A stretch of DNA of 32,418 nt, from assembly GCA_009929275.1 (NCBI GenBank), contig SAAW01000013.1, positions 1-32,418 on the forward strand, written 5' to 3'. The DNA is from Clostridia bacterium (GTDB taxonomy: Bacteria; Bacillota; Clostridia; Christensenellales; UBA1242). Numbering within the stretch: the first letter of the stretch is position 1; each line of letters begins with the position of its first letter. The position numbers and the translations under genes are program-made. Below the pieces are notes generated by a model. The model searched no databases. It was not told where the DNA came from and saw only the letters and a list, made by a program, of their open reading frames with translations. This document shows positions 9,917 to 16,952 of the stretch, in pieces.

Positions 9917-10444
9917 ATGGAATTTAAAATTAAACGTGACTATCTTTTGATTACTCTTTCTAATTTGGCACTTCTCTTCTTAATGTTCATTCCTTTCGTT
10001 GGGCTGTGGTCTGAATATGCTGCAATTTTCTTTTTAATTCTTTTCGGAATTGTTCTAAGCATTTTCATTCTTTACAACACTGCAATCATCTTTGCATCTT
10101 GTGAACTTAGAAATAATGTGCTTGTAATTAAGACTGGGGCTTTCAAAAAAGTGATTTTTCTCGACAAAGTTGTGTCTGTTAACAAACTTAACACGATCGC
10201 AGGTTCTCTTATCTTTTCAAGAGAAAGAATTGAGATTGCAACAGAAAATAAAGGCAAAAGAGAATATTTCTACATTTCTGTGGTTGACAATGAAAAGTTA
10301 TACAGTTTAATCTCTGCAAATCTTCCAAAAAAAGCAGAAAAAATGGCTGAGAAAACAGAAAAAACTGCCCAAGTTGCCGACAAAAAGCCTGCTGTTAAGA
10401 AGACAACAAAGAAAAAAGTAACAACAAAGAAAAATTCTAAATAA
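9917..10444 (+). CDS. Membrane protein with bacterial PH-like domain and Lys/Ala-rich C-terminal tail
   Basis: 175 aa; two N-terminal TM segments, then VLVIKTGAFKKVIFLDKVVSVN...GSLIFSRERIEI (bPH/DUF304-like) and a KKAEKMAEKTEKTAQVADKKPAVKKTTKKKVTTKK tail; AGGAG RBS. Confidence 0.7.
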   Translation: MEFKIKRDYLLITLSNLALLFLMFIPFVGLWSEYAAIFFLILFGIVLSIFILYNTAIIFASCELRNNVLVIKTGAFKKVIFLDKVVSVNKLNTIAGSLIFSRERIEIATENKGKREYFYISVVDNEKLYSLISANLPKKAEKMAEKTEKTAQVADKKPAVKKTTKKKVTTKKNSK

Positions 10445-10460
10445 ATATATTAAAAAATTT

Positions 10461-10492
10461 AAACACTCAAATTATTTTGGGTGTTTTTTTTG
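10461..10492 (+). terminator. Intrinsic terminator
   Basis: AACACTC-aaattatttt-GGGTGTT followed by a T8 run. Confidence 0.75.
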
Positions 10493-10540
10493 TTTGAAAA
10501 TTTCTTCACTTTTCATTGAAAATGCTTAAAAAATATTATA

Positions 10541-10569
10541 TTGAAAATTGAAAAAATGTATGTTATACT
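10541..10569 (+). promoter_or_regulatory. Candidate sigma-A promoter
   Basis: TTGAAA - 17 bp - TATACT followed by AGGAGGTG and ATG 10595; overlaps the ORF-track start at 10541, which is therefore unlikely. Confidence 0.6.
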
Positions 10570-10594
10570 TAACATCAAATTAGGAGGTGTAAAA

Positions 10595-11314
10595 ATGGAA
10601 GAAAGAAATATTGATGAGGCTATTGTGAATGAACAAGTTGAAAAAAATGATGAAAAGGATTATAGACAAGAGCAATTAGGTTTCTATGGTCAATATCCTA
10701 TAACTCAATATAAGACTACCCCACTTGCATTTAGTGTCTTACAAAGAGAAGTTGGAAATGAGATAATTTTATTTTCAAAAAATCATTATAAACCAAATAC
10801 TGTTATTAAATTTAAAGATGATGTTGATAGAAATCAATTTCAAATTGCATCTAAATATTTTGAAGGTAGAAGATTTAAGGACTTTATTGGGTTCTTAGAA
10901 GAATTGTCAAATAAAAATTTTGATGAATTTTGGCAATCTGTTGCAGATGAAGAAAAAACTAGTATTGAAGATCACCTCAGTGAAATTTTAAACATGTCAA
11001 GTCTTTGCGAAAAAAAACGAAATGGGTTAATTAATCATAATTTGTCCTCAAAAATCACATCAAAAATTTATAAATATAATATCAAATCACTTGAAACTGA
11101 GATGGAAGACTTGTCATATACTTATCTTGGAATTTGTGATTTATATAAAATTTGGATCTCTATGACAAAAAACGAGCAAAAACAATATGTGGCAAAAAGA
11201 TATTTATCCACAGGTAGTATAGATTTTAATCCTAATGCGGCTGATAAATATGCCATTAAGTCTGTTAGAAATAATGACAAATTATACGAAGAAAAAATGG
11301 ATCTAGGAATTTAA
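10595..11314 (+). CDS. Hypothetical protein
   Basis: 239 aa from ATG 10595 with strong RBS AGGAGGTGTAAAA; no family recognised. Confidence 0.75.
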   Translation: MEERNIDEAIVNEQVEKNDEKDYRQEQLGFYGQYPITQYKTTPLAFSVLQREVGNEIILFSKNHYKPNTVIKFKDDVDRNQFQIASKYFEGRRFKDFIGFLEELSNKNFDEFWQSVADEEKTSIEDHLSEILNMSSLCEKKRNGLINHNLSSKITSKIYKYNIKSLETEMEDLSYTYLGICDLYKIWISMTKNEQKQYVAKRYLSTGSIDFNPNAADKYAIKSVRNNDKLYEEKMDLGI

Positions 11315-11360
11315 TAATAAAAATTTCAATTATATAATATTATCTGTATTAAGAAAAATT

Positions 11361-11388
11361 TCACCCTACTTCTGGGTGATTTTTTTAT
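11361..11388 (+). terminator. Intrinsic terminator
   Basis: TCACCC-tacttct-GGGTGA followed by T-run. Confidence 0.75.
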
Positions 11389-11485
11389 TGAAAAAAGTTT
11401 AAAATTTTTTTAATAAAAGCAAAGTATTGTTTTAAATAAAGATATGTTTTTTTATTTTTCAAAATAATACATTTTATGTTCTAAG

Positions 11486-11511
11486 AATAAAAAAACCCGC
11501 TTTGTGCGGGC
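11486..11511 (-). terminator. Intrinsic terminator of tRNA-Val transcript
   Basis: Minus strand CCCGC-ACAAA-GCGGG-TTTTTTT. Confidence 0.8.
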
Positions 11512-11518
11512 AAAATTT

Positions 11519-11595
11519 TGGTAGTCTTAATAGGACTCGAACCTATGACCTCTTCGATGTGAACGAAGCGCTCTAACCAACTGAGCTATAAGACC
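11519..11595 (-). tRNA. tRNA-Val(CAC), CCA encoded
   Basis: Minus strand GGTCTTATAGCTCAGTTGG...CTTCG-TTCACAT-CGAAG...GGTTCGAGTCC...TAAGACTACCA; cloverleaf assignable. Confidence 0.93.
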
Positions 11596-11696
11596 ATTTT
11601 TTACTTTTTTATTATATCACAACAATATAAAATTGCAACTTTTTTATTATAAATTTAGATTTTATTTAAAAAAATAGTTTCATTTTTTGATAAATT

Positions 11697-12359
11697 CTAA
11701 TTCAATCTATTCATTTTTTTGAGTGTGCTTTTTGCTTTACGAGCAATCTTTTTGCTGTTTTCATAAAAAATTATTTCATTACTTAAAACTTCTTTTATCT
11801 CTTTTTTTATGAAATTATAATGAGTGCAACCAAGAACAACATTCTTTATTTTACAATTTTTAAACTTTGAGAGTTGAGTTGTTAATATACTTTTTATTTC
11901 GCCAAAGTCCCCATTACATTTGTCAATTTTAATGGCAAGATTGCCAAATCCTTGCAAAAAAAGGTTAGGACTTCCCTTATAAAAATGAATTATTTTACTA
12001 TGTTTTATCGTGTTTGACGTGGCAATCACAAGTGTTTTATTTTCTAAAATTTTTTCATTAAGTTCTGGCTCAACGAAAAGAATTGGACAATTTGAAAAAT
12101 GCAGAGATAAATAATCTTTAAAGAGACTACTTATCGTGTTACAGGCGATAATTAGCAATTTTATGTTGTTTGTTTTAAGAAGATTTTCAAGGGTTTTTGA
12201 GACAATTGACTTTAATGTTTTAATTTTTTTATTTCCGTATGGGCAATTTTTTTCATCACAAAAAAATATGTAATTTTCGTGTGGCAAAACTTTTTTAAGT
12301 TCGTTTAAAACAAATTTTCCGCCACTCCCACTATCAAAGATTAAAATATATTCAGTCAT
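11697..12359 (-). CDS. murI: Glutamate racemase-like protein (Asp/Glu racemase family)
   Basis: 220 aa; ILIFDSGSGGKFVL, CPYGNK, LIIACNT and VLGCTHYNFIKKEI carry the paired catalytic Cys motifs. Confidence 0.88.
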   Translation of the reverse strand: MTEYILIFDSGSGGKFVLNELKKVLPHENYIFFCDEKNCPYGNKKIKTLKSIVSKTLENLLKTNNIKLLIIACNTISSLFKDYLSLHFSNCPILFVEPELNEKILENKTLVIATSNTIKHSKIIHFYKGSPNLFLQGFGNLAIKIDKCNGDFGEIKSILTTQLSKFKNCKIKNVVLGCTHYNFIKKEIKEVLSNEIIFYENSKKIARKAKSTLKKMNRLN

Positions 12360-12390
12360 AATGTGTTTTATGCTTTATTTTCAATTTATG

Positions 12391-12534
12391 TTAAGTGTCA
12401 TCTTCAATTTTTTGAAAAATGCGTTTGTCTTTTATCTCTTTTTCGTGTTCTTTTTCCTTTTCTCTCAAAGCAAGTTGAAGTCCTTTCAGCGCGTCAAAAG
12501 GAGCAAATTGCTTGGCACGATTTTGGCGTGGCAT
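12391..12534 (-). CDS. YolD-like small protein (47 aa), not in supplied ORF track
   Basis: Minus strand ATG at 12534 one base after the polymerase TAA: MPRQNRAKQFAPFDALKGLQLALREKEKEHEKEIKDKRIFQKIEDDT*; GGAGAGG SD-like sequence upstream; resembles the N-terminal motif of YolD-like proteins next to Y-family polymerases. Confidence 0.8.
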   Translation of the reverse strand: MPRQNRAKQFAPFDALKGLQLALREKEKEHEKEIKDKRIFQKIEDDT

Positions 12535-12535
12535 T

Positions 12536-13810
12536 TTAGTCCTCTCCACTTTTGTGACCTCCAATTGATGTATTTCTCTCTCTTTGGGTTGCTTTTTCGT
12601 CTAAATCTAGCCCTTTGATAAGTGAGTTTTTACCATATTTATCTTTCACATCAAGAACAGTTTTCACCATATTTTTCTCTTTTTTAACTTTGTTTAAGTC
12701 TGTGAAAAAGTCATATTGCTCACATTCGCTTGATGTGATGTCCATAAAAACATAACCAACTTTTCTGACGAGACGAGAGGCTTTCACCACCTCATTATAA
12801 ATTTTTTCTGCACTTTTCACAATGATTGAATATAGGTTTGTGTTTGCATTCAAATGCTCAATTCCCTTTGAAATGTCGCCACGTTTGTCGCCATAGGCAA
12901 CAAAAACTTCAATGAAACTTGTGGCATAATTTTGATTTGTAAGATCATAACAACCGTTTTGAATCATCTCTTTTAACACAATTTTTGCCTCATTGAAAGT
13001 GTAGTTTTTTGGAAGAATTTGCGAAGACGAGATTGATTTTGACTTTGATTTATAACTTTTTATATCACTCATCAAGCAAGTTTCTCTTCCCCACGCGTGG
13101 TCGATGAGGAGTTCCGCATTCACTCCAAACTCCTTATACAAAATATTTTCGTCAAAATGGGCGAGGCGTTCCATATCATAAATGCCATATTTTGCAAGTC
13201 GTTCTTCCGTGCCATATGAAATTTGCCAAAAATCTCTCAGCGGAGTGTGTTTCCAAAGGGTTTGCCGATATTTTTCCTCGTTAAGCCAGCCGATTCTGTC
13301 GGGTGTTTTCTTGCCTGTTATGTCAAGGGCAATCTTTGCAAGATACATATTTGTGCCAATGCCCGCACTCGATGGAATGTGCAAAGTTTCCAAAATTTCG
13401 CCCATCAATTTTTGAACAAATTCTTTTGTTTTCAAATTATATAGTTTCAAATAGTCCGTGGCATCTATGATACATTCGTCAATTGAATATGTGTGAATGT
13501 CGTTTTTATCAATGTATTTTAGGTATATCGCATAGATATTTGCAGAATAATCGATGTATTTTTTCATTCGAGGTTTGGCAATGATGTAGTCAATTCCCTT
13601 TGGAATTTCAAAAAGTCGACAACGATTTTTCACGCCAAATTTTTTCATTGCGGGAGTGACAGCCAGACAAATTGTTCCCTTTGAACGCTCTTCATCAGCG
13701 ACGACAAGGTTTGTGGTCATTGGGTCAAGCCCTCGTTCGGCACATTCAACCGAGGCAAAAAAAGACTTCATATCAATCACAAAATAAACTCTATCTTCCA
13801 AAATTTTCAC
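12536..13810 (-). CDS. Y-family DNA polymerase (UmuC/UvrX/DinB-like)
   Basis: 424 aa; VYFVIDMKSFFASVECAERGLDP, YSIDECIIDATDY, SSAGIGTNMYLAKIALD, C-terminal RERNTSIGGHK. Start codon uncertain (GTG 13810). Confidence 0.93.
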   Translation of the reverse strand: MKILEDRVYFVIDMKSFFASVECAERGLDPMTTNLVVADEERSKGTICLAVTPAMKKFGVKNRCRLFEIPKGIDYIIAKPRMKKYIDYSANIYAIYLKYIDKNDIHTYSIDECIIDATDYLKLYNLKTKEFVQKLMGEILETLHIPSSAGIGTNMYLAKIALDITGKKTPDRIGWLNEEKYRQTLWKHTPLRDFWQISYGTEERLAKYGIYDMERLAHFDENILYKEFGVNAELLIDHAWGRETCLMSDIKSYKSKSKSISSSQILPKNYTFNEAKIVLKEMIQNGCYDLTNQNYATSFIEVFVAYGDKRGDISKGIEHLNANTNLYSIIVKSAEKIYNEVVKASRLVRKVGYVFMDITSSECEQYDFFTDLNKVKKEKNMVKTVLDVKDKYGKNSLIKGLDLDEKATQRERNTSIGGHKSGED

Positions 13811-13929
13811 CCGTCAAAATTATTTTACAAGTTTAGTATATGTAAAAATATAAGACAACATTTGTCATCAAAATAATATTTTTTTCTTAGTATCAGCAAA
13901 AAAATATATAAAAATTACTTTTAAAAAAA

Positions 13930-13955
13930 TAAAAAGAATTACAAATTGTAACTCA
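13930..13955 (-). terminator. Intrinsic terminator
   Basis: Minus strand GAGTTACA-ATT-TGTAATTC followed by TTTTTATTTTTTT, just after the stop of the 13974 CDS. Confidence 0.65.
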
Positions 13956-13973
13956 TTTTATTATCACTATTTT

Positions 13974-14666
13974 TTAAAATTCCAAGGTTTCTTCTTTTTC
14001 AGTTTTAATTTTCTCTTTTTGGTTTGTTACTTCATTAGTTCCATTTTCAGAACTCTCTTCTTCGTTTAAGTTTGTCATATTTTGATTTGAGATATTTTCT
14101 TCTTTAATTGAAGTGCTTTCTTTTTCAGTTAAAATGTTTTTGTTTTCCAACAAATCCTCAATGATAAGTTCGTTTAGTTCGTCCCAAGTTTGAGGGTCGT
14201 TTTCTTCAATCATAGCATCAACATATTTTTTCAATTTTTTCCTAACTTTGTTTATATCCAGTTGTTCAAAAAGGGTGTGAACATCAATCTCATTTTTAAT
14301 CGTAAGCCTGTTTTTTTCTTTACCTAATATTAATGGTCTTTGAACATAAACAACTCGCTCTTTATCATAGGAGTAGTAATAGTCCCTCGTTTCATTTTCA
14401 ACTACCTGAGAACCTATATAAAAAATTAGTTTTGAATTACTAACATTTCTTAATTTTTCAGATATGTTTTCATAGCATTTCACATCATTCTCATGCTCTT
14501 TATGTATATTTGATTTTAAAATCATCTTTTGGATTACATTTTTAGTTATATCTGTTTTGACTGCTTTTAATTTTTCAATGTGATCCTTATCACAATCAAC
14601 ACGCTTATTCATATAGTATTTTAATATTTCAATATTTGATTTTTTCTCAAAAAGTAATTTTTTCAT
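13974..14666 (-). CDS. Hypothetical protein with Asn/Glu/Thr-rich C-terminal tail
   Basis: 230 aa; AGGAG RBS upstream of ATG at 14666; terminator downstream; no family recognised. Confidence 0.72.
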   Translation of the reverse strand: MKKLLFEKKSNIEILKYYMNKRVDCDKDHIEKLKAVKTDITKNVIQKMILKSNIHKEHENDVKCYENISEKLRNVSNSKLIFYIGSQVVENETRDYYYSYDKERVVYVQRPLILGKEKNRLTIKNEIDVHTLFEQLDINKVRKKLKKYVDAMIEENDPQTWDELNELIIEDLLENKNILTEKESTSIKEENISNQNMTNLNEEESSENGTNEVTNQKEKIKTEKEETLEF

Positions 14667-14738
14667 TCACAAAACTCCTATATATTTTTAGATTTTATCA
14701 TAAAAATAGACAGTTGTAAATATTTGATTTTTTAACCG

Positions 14739-14786
14739 CTTGCACCCGCACTAAAAAACAGTCTTTCGACTGTTTCTTTGGTGCGG
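14739..14786. repeat. 48-bp direct repeat, copy 1 (terminator hairpin module plus tRNA-3'-end-like flank)
   Basis: Sequence cttgcacccgcactaaaaaacagtctttcgactgtttctttggtgcgg is identical to 14937-14984; on the minus strand it is preceded by GAGTCCCGGCGTCCCGCACCA, resembling a tRNA 3' end. Confidence 0.95.
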
Positions 14787-14894
14787 GACGCCGGGACTCG
14801 CTCCGCTTGTAATAATATTTTTTCTTTCAAAAGCGTTTTATGAACAATTTCTTTTCAAATTATTTTTGCATAAGGCTATCACGCCACTCGCTAA

Positions 14895-14920
14895 AAATGT
14901 GATACTATCACATTTTTTTA
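14895..14920. terminator. Palindromic hairpin, bidirectional terminator-like
   Basis: AAAATGTGATA-c-TATCACATTTTTTT between the two 48-bp repeats. Confidence 0.65.
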
Positions 14921-14936
14921 CGCTCCGTTCGAACCC

Positions 14937-14984
14937 CTTGCACCCGCACTAAAAAACAGTCTTTCGACTGTTTCTTTGGTGCGG
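14937..14984. repeat. 48-bp direct repeat, copy 2, overlapping the 3' end of tRNA-Leu
   Basis: Exact match to 14739-14786; includes CCGCACCA of tRNA-Leu and its terminator hairpin. Confidence 0.95.
14951..14976 (-). terminator. Intrinsic terminator downstream of tRNA-Leu
   Basis: Minus strand AAACAGTC-GAAA-GACTGTTTTTT. Confidence 0.85.
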
Positions 14985-15059
14985 ATGAAGGGACTCGAAC
15001 CCCCAAGGTCGCCCACTAGATCCTAAGTCTAGCGCGTCTACCAATTTCGCCACATCCGC
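14977..15059 (-). tRNA. tRNA-Leu(TAG), CCA encoded
   Basis: Minus strand GCGGATGTGGCGAAATTGGTAGACGCGCTAGACTTAGGATCTAGTGGGCGACCTTGGGGGTTCGAGTCCCTTCATCCGCACCA; anticodon loop CTTAGGA; long variable arm. Confidence 0.95.
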
Positions 15060-15140
15060 CTATTTATAATTAAAAAGATTAAATTAAAAAATATATTTAT
15101 AAATTTTTATATGATTTTATATAATCTTATTCTAAAAAGA

Positions 15141-15216
15141 TGGTGATCCACCCGAGGTTTGAACTCGGGACCCCTTGATTAAAAGTCAAGTGCTCTACCA
15201 GCTGAGCTAGTGAATC
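15141..15216 (-). tRNA. tRNA-Lys(TTT), CCA encoded
   Basis: Minus strand GATTCACTAGCTCAGCTGG...CTTGACTTTTAATCAAG...GAGTTCAAACCTCGGGTGGATCACCA. Confidence 0.95.
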
Positions 15217-15221
15217 TTATT

Positions 15222-15296
15222 TGGCTGGGGTGGCAGGATTTGAACCTACGGATGCAAGAGTCAAAGTCTTGTGCCTTACCACTTGGCGACACCCCA
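15222..15296 (-). tRNA. tRNA-Gln(TTG), CCA encoded
   Basis: Minus strand TGGGGTGTCGCCAAGTGG...CAAGACTTTGACTCTTG...CACCCCAGCCA. Confidence 0.95.
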
Positions 15297-15316
15297 CTAC
15301 TTCCCACGACTTTGCT

Positions 15317-15345
15317 ATTATAACTTCTAACGCTGAAAATATCAA
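15317..15345 (-). promoter_or_regulatory. Candidate sigma-A promoter for Gln(TTG)-Lys-Leu tRNA operon
   Basis: Minus strand TTGATA - 17 bp - TATAAT. Confidence 0.7.
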
Positions 15346-15395
15346 GTATTTTTTTTGTTTTTTTTGAAATTTTTCTTTTTATTTTTCAAAAAAGA

Positions 15396-15470
15396 TGGCT
15401 GGGGTGGAAGGATTCGAACCTACGAATGTTGGAGTCAGAGTCCAATGCCTTACCACTTGGCGACACCCCA
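15396..15470 (-). tRNA. tRNA-Gln(CTG), CCA encoded
   Basis: Minus strand TGGGGTGTCGCCAAGTGG...TTGGACTCTGACTCCAA...CACCCCAGCCA. Confidence 0.95.
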
Positions 15471-15484
15471 CTGAATATTTATAT

Positions 15485-15513
15485 ATTATGCAATAAAATC
15501 ATATAAAAATCAA
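15485..15513 (-). promoter_or_regulatory. Candidate sigma-A promoter for tRNA-Gln(CTG)
   Basis: Minus strand TTGATT - 17 bp - CATAAT. Confidence 0.55.
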
Positions 15514-15544
15514 TACAATTTTTGCAAATTTTCAAAACAAAAAG

Positions 15545-15573
15545 TTGACAATAAAATAATTGTGTGGTAGAGT
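15545..15573 (+). promoter_or_regulatory. Candidate sigma-A promoter for Gly-Arg-His tRNA operon
   Basis: TTGACA - 17 bp - TAGAGT. Confidence 0.6.
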
Positions 15574-15604
15574 TATTTTGCATTAAAAATTGCTTTAATT
15601 TTAT

Positions 15605-15678
15605 GCGGGTGTAGCTCAGTGGTAGAGTTCCAGCCTTCCAAGCTGGCCGCGAGGGTCCGATTCCCTTCACCCGCTCCA
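15605..15678 (+). tRNA. tRNA-Gly(TCC), CCA encoded
   Basis: GCGGGTGTAGCTCAGTGG...CCAGCCTTCCAAGCTGG...CACCCGCTCCA. Confidence 0.95.
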
Positions 15679-15683
15679 CATTT

Positions 15684-15760
15684 GTTTCAGTAGCTCAGTT
15701 GGATAGAGCACCGCCCTTCTAAGGCGGGTGTCGGGGGTTCGAATCCCTCCTGGAACACCA
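15684..15760 (+). tRNA. tRNA-Arg(TCT), CCA encoded
   Basis: GTTTCAGTAGCTCAGTTGG...CCGCCCTTCTAAGGCGG...CTGGAACACCA. Confidence 0.95.
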
Positions 15761-15764
15761 ATAT

Positions 15765-15842
15765 GGTGGATGTAGCGCAGTTGGTTAGAGCGCCAGATTG
15801 TGGATCTGGAGGTCGTGGGTTCAAATCCCATCTTTCACCCCA
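15765..15842 (+). tRNA. tRNA-His(GTG), CCA encoded
   Basis: GGTGGATGTAGCGCAGTTGG...CCAGATTGTGGATCTGG...CTTTCACCCCA; extra 5' G opposite C73, typical of tRNA-His. Confidence 0.93.
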
Positions 15843-15843
15843 A

Positions 15844-15872
15844 TAAAGACTGTTGCTACGGTCTTTTTTTTT
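15844..15872 (+). terminator. Intrinsic terminator of plus-strand tRNA operon
   Basis: AAAGACtgttgctacgGTCTTTTTTTTT. Confidence 0.75.
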
Positions 15873-15965
15873 AATAAAAAACAAGGACTTTCTTTGCACT
15901 TTGTTTTGCAAAAATTGTTCTTGTTTTTTCTTGCTTTTAAATTAAAATCTTAAAAATAATTTTAA

Positions 15966-16832
15966 TCAATATAACTGTTTATAATCATTTTCTCTCTTTT
16001 GCTCGTTCTTTTGAGATGATTTCTGTGTAAAACTATTTACCCCGAGAACGCTATCTTGAATGTATTTTTCATCTTTTTGCAAAATATCAAATAAATCTTC
16101 AAAAGAATTAAATTGGGCTTTCATTTGATAAAAAGCATCAACTTTTTCATAGTCTTGCACACTATTTTTATCTCTTTTTAGCATACTGATTTTTTGTTTT
16201 AAAATAAAATCTTCAAACCAGTTTTCTTTTGAAAAATCTGTTTGCTCAAAAAACTGGGGGTTACTTTCAACAAAAATTGTGGACAATTCATCAATAAAAT
16301 TAATTGCGCACCCAATAAATTCTGTTTTTAAATACCCATGAGGAGGAGGTTCAATGCTCAAACACTGCAATAAAACAGATTCTTTTTTTGTATTTTTATC
16401 AATTTTAAGAACTTTTTCAATCTTTTTAAAAAAGGCTTTTTTAATCATTTTATAGTTATATCTTTTTTCATTTTCTGTGCAAATGTTTTCTTCTAATATT
16501 TTCATAAAGTCGGCAGGATTAAATTCTTTTTGAGCAAAAGTCTTTTTGACATCTTTTAGAAAATCTTCCCTTGAATATTCTTCTGGAAAATCAACCAAAT
16601 CGTCAATTTTTTGCAAAATCATTGTCACGTTAAAATTTGGCTTGTTAGACTCACTCATTAATACATCTTTGTGTGCCATTATGAGTGCATATGCAAGTGC
16701 CTCAACTGCATCTTCAAGAAATAAACCCTTGCCATAATCTTGGTCTAAAATAGTGCCTTCTTTAACAGCATCGTCCTCAACGTAGCCACTCAAATTGAAA
16801 CGTTTAACTTTAACATCAACCTTTTTTTTCAT
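15966..16832 (-). CDS. Hypothetical protein, paralog A of tandem pair
   Basis: 288 aa from ATG 16832 (GTG at 16835 also in frame); RBS GTGAGGAA; shares spaced motifs with the 16953-17852 product. Confidence 0.82.
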   Translation of the reverse strand: MKKKVDVKVKRFNLSGYVEDDAVKEGTILDQDYGKGLFLEDAVEALAYALIMAHKDVLMSESNKPNFNVTMILQKIDDLVDFPEEYSREDFLKDVKKTFAQKEFNPADFMKILEENICTENEKRYNYKMIKKAFFKKIEKVLKIDKNTKKESVLLQCLSIEPPPHGYLKTEFIGCAINFIDELSTIFVESNPQFFEQTDFSKENWFEDFILKQKISMLKRDKNSVQDYEKVDAFYQMKAQFNSFEDLFDILQKDEKYIQDSVLGVNSFTQKSSQKNEQKRENDYKQLY

Positions 16833-16915
16833 CACAAATTCCTCACTTATTATAATATTTTATCCCAATTAAGTTCGAATGTCAATGCTGGATTGCTTTT
16901 TAAACTATTTTCTGA

Positions 16916-16944
16916 AAATAAAAAACCCACAAATTTGTGAGTTG
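16916..16944 (-). terminator. Intrinsic terminator
   Basis: Minus strand AACTCACAAATTTGTGGGTTTTTTATTTT just after the stop of paralog B. Confidence 0.75.
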
Positions 16945-16952
16945 TTTAAAGT

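Noticed and set aside
11697-12359. murI as a truncated pseudogene because of its short length (220 aa)
   Set aside because: Both catalytic Cys motifs and the DSGSGG motif are intact and the frame is uninterrupted.
14739-14984. CRISPR-like array
   Set aside because: Only two copies of the 48-bp unit, tRNA-derived with a terminator; no spacers or cas genes.
15479-15911. Small minus-strand ORFs (MERVKGIGPSRPAWKAGTLPLSYTRI..., ...WGERWDLNPRPPDPQSGALTNCATS...)
   Set aside because: They are antisense translations of tRNA-Gly, tRNA-Arg and tRNA-His, a well-known annotation artefact.
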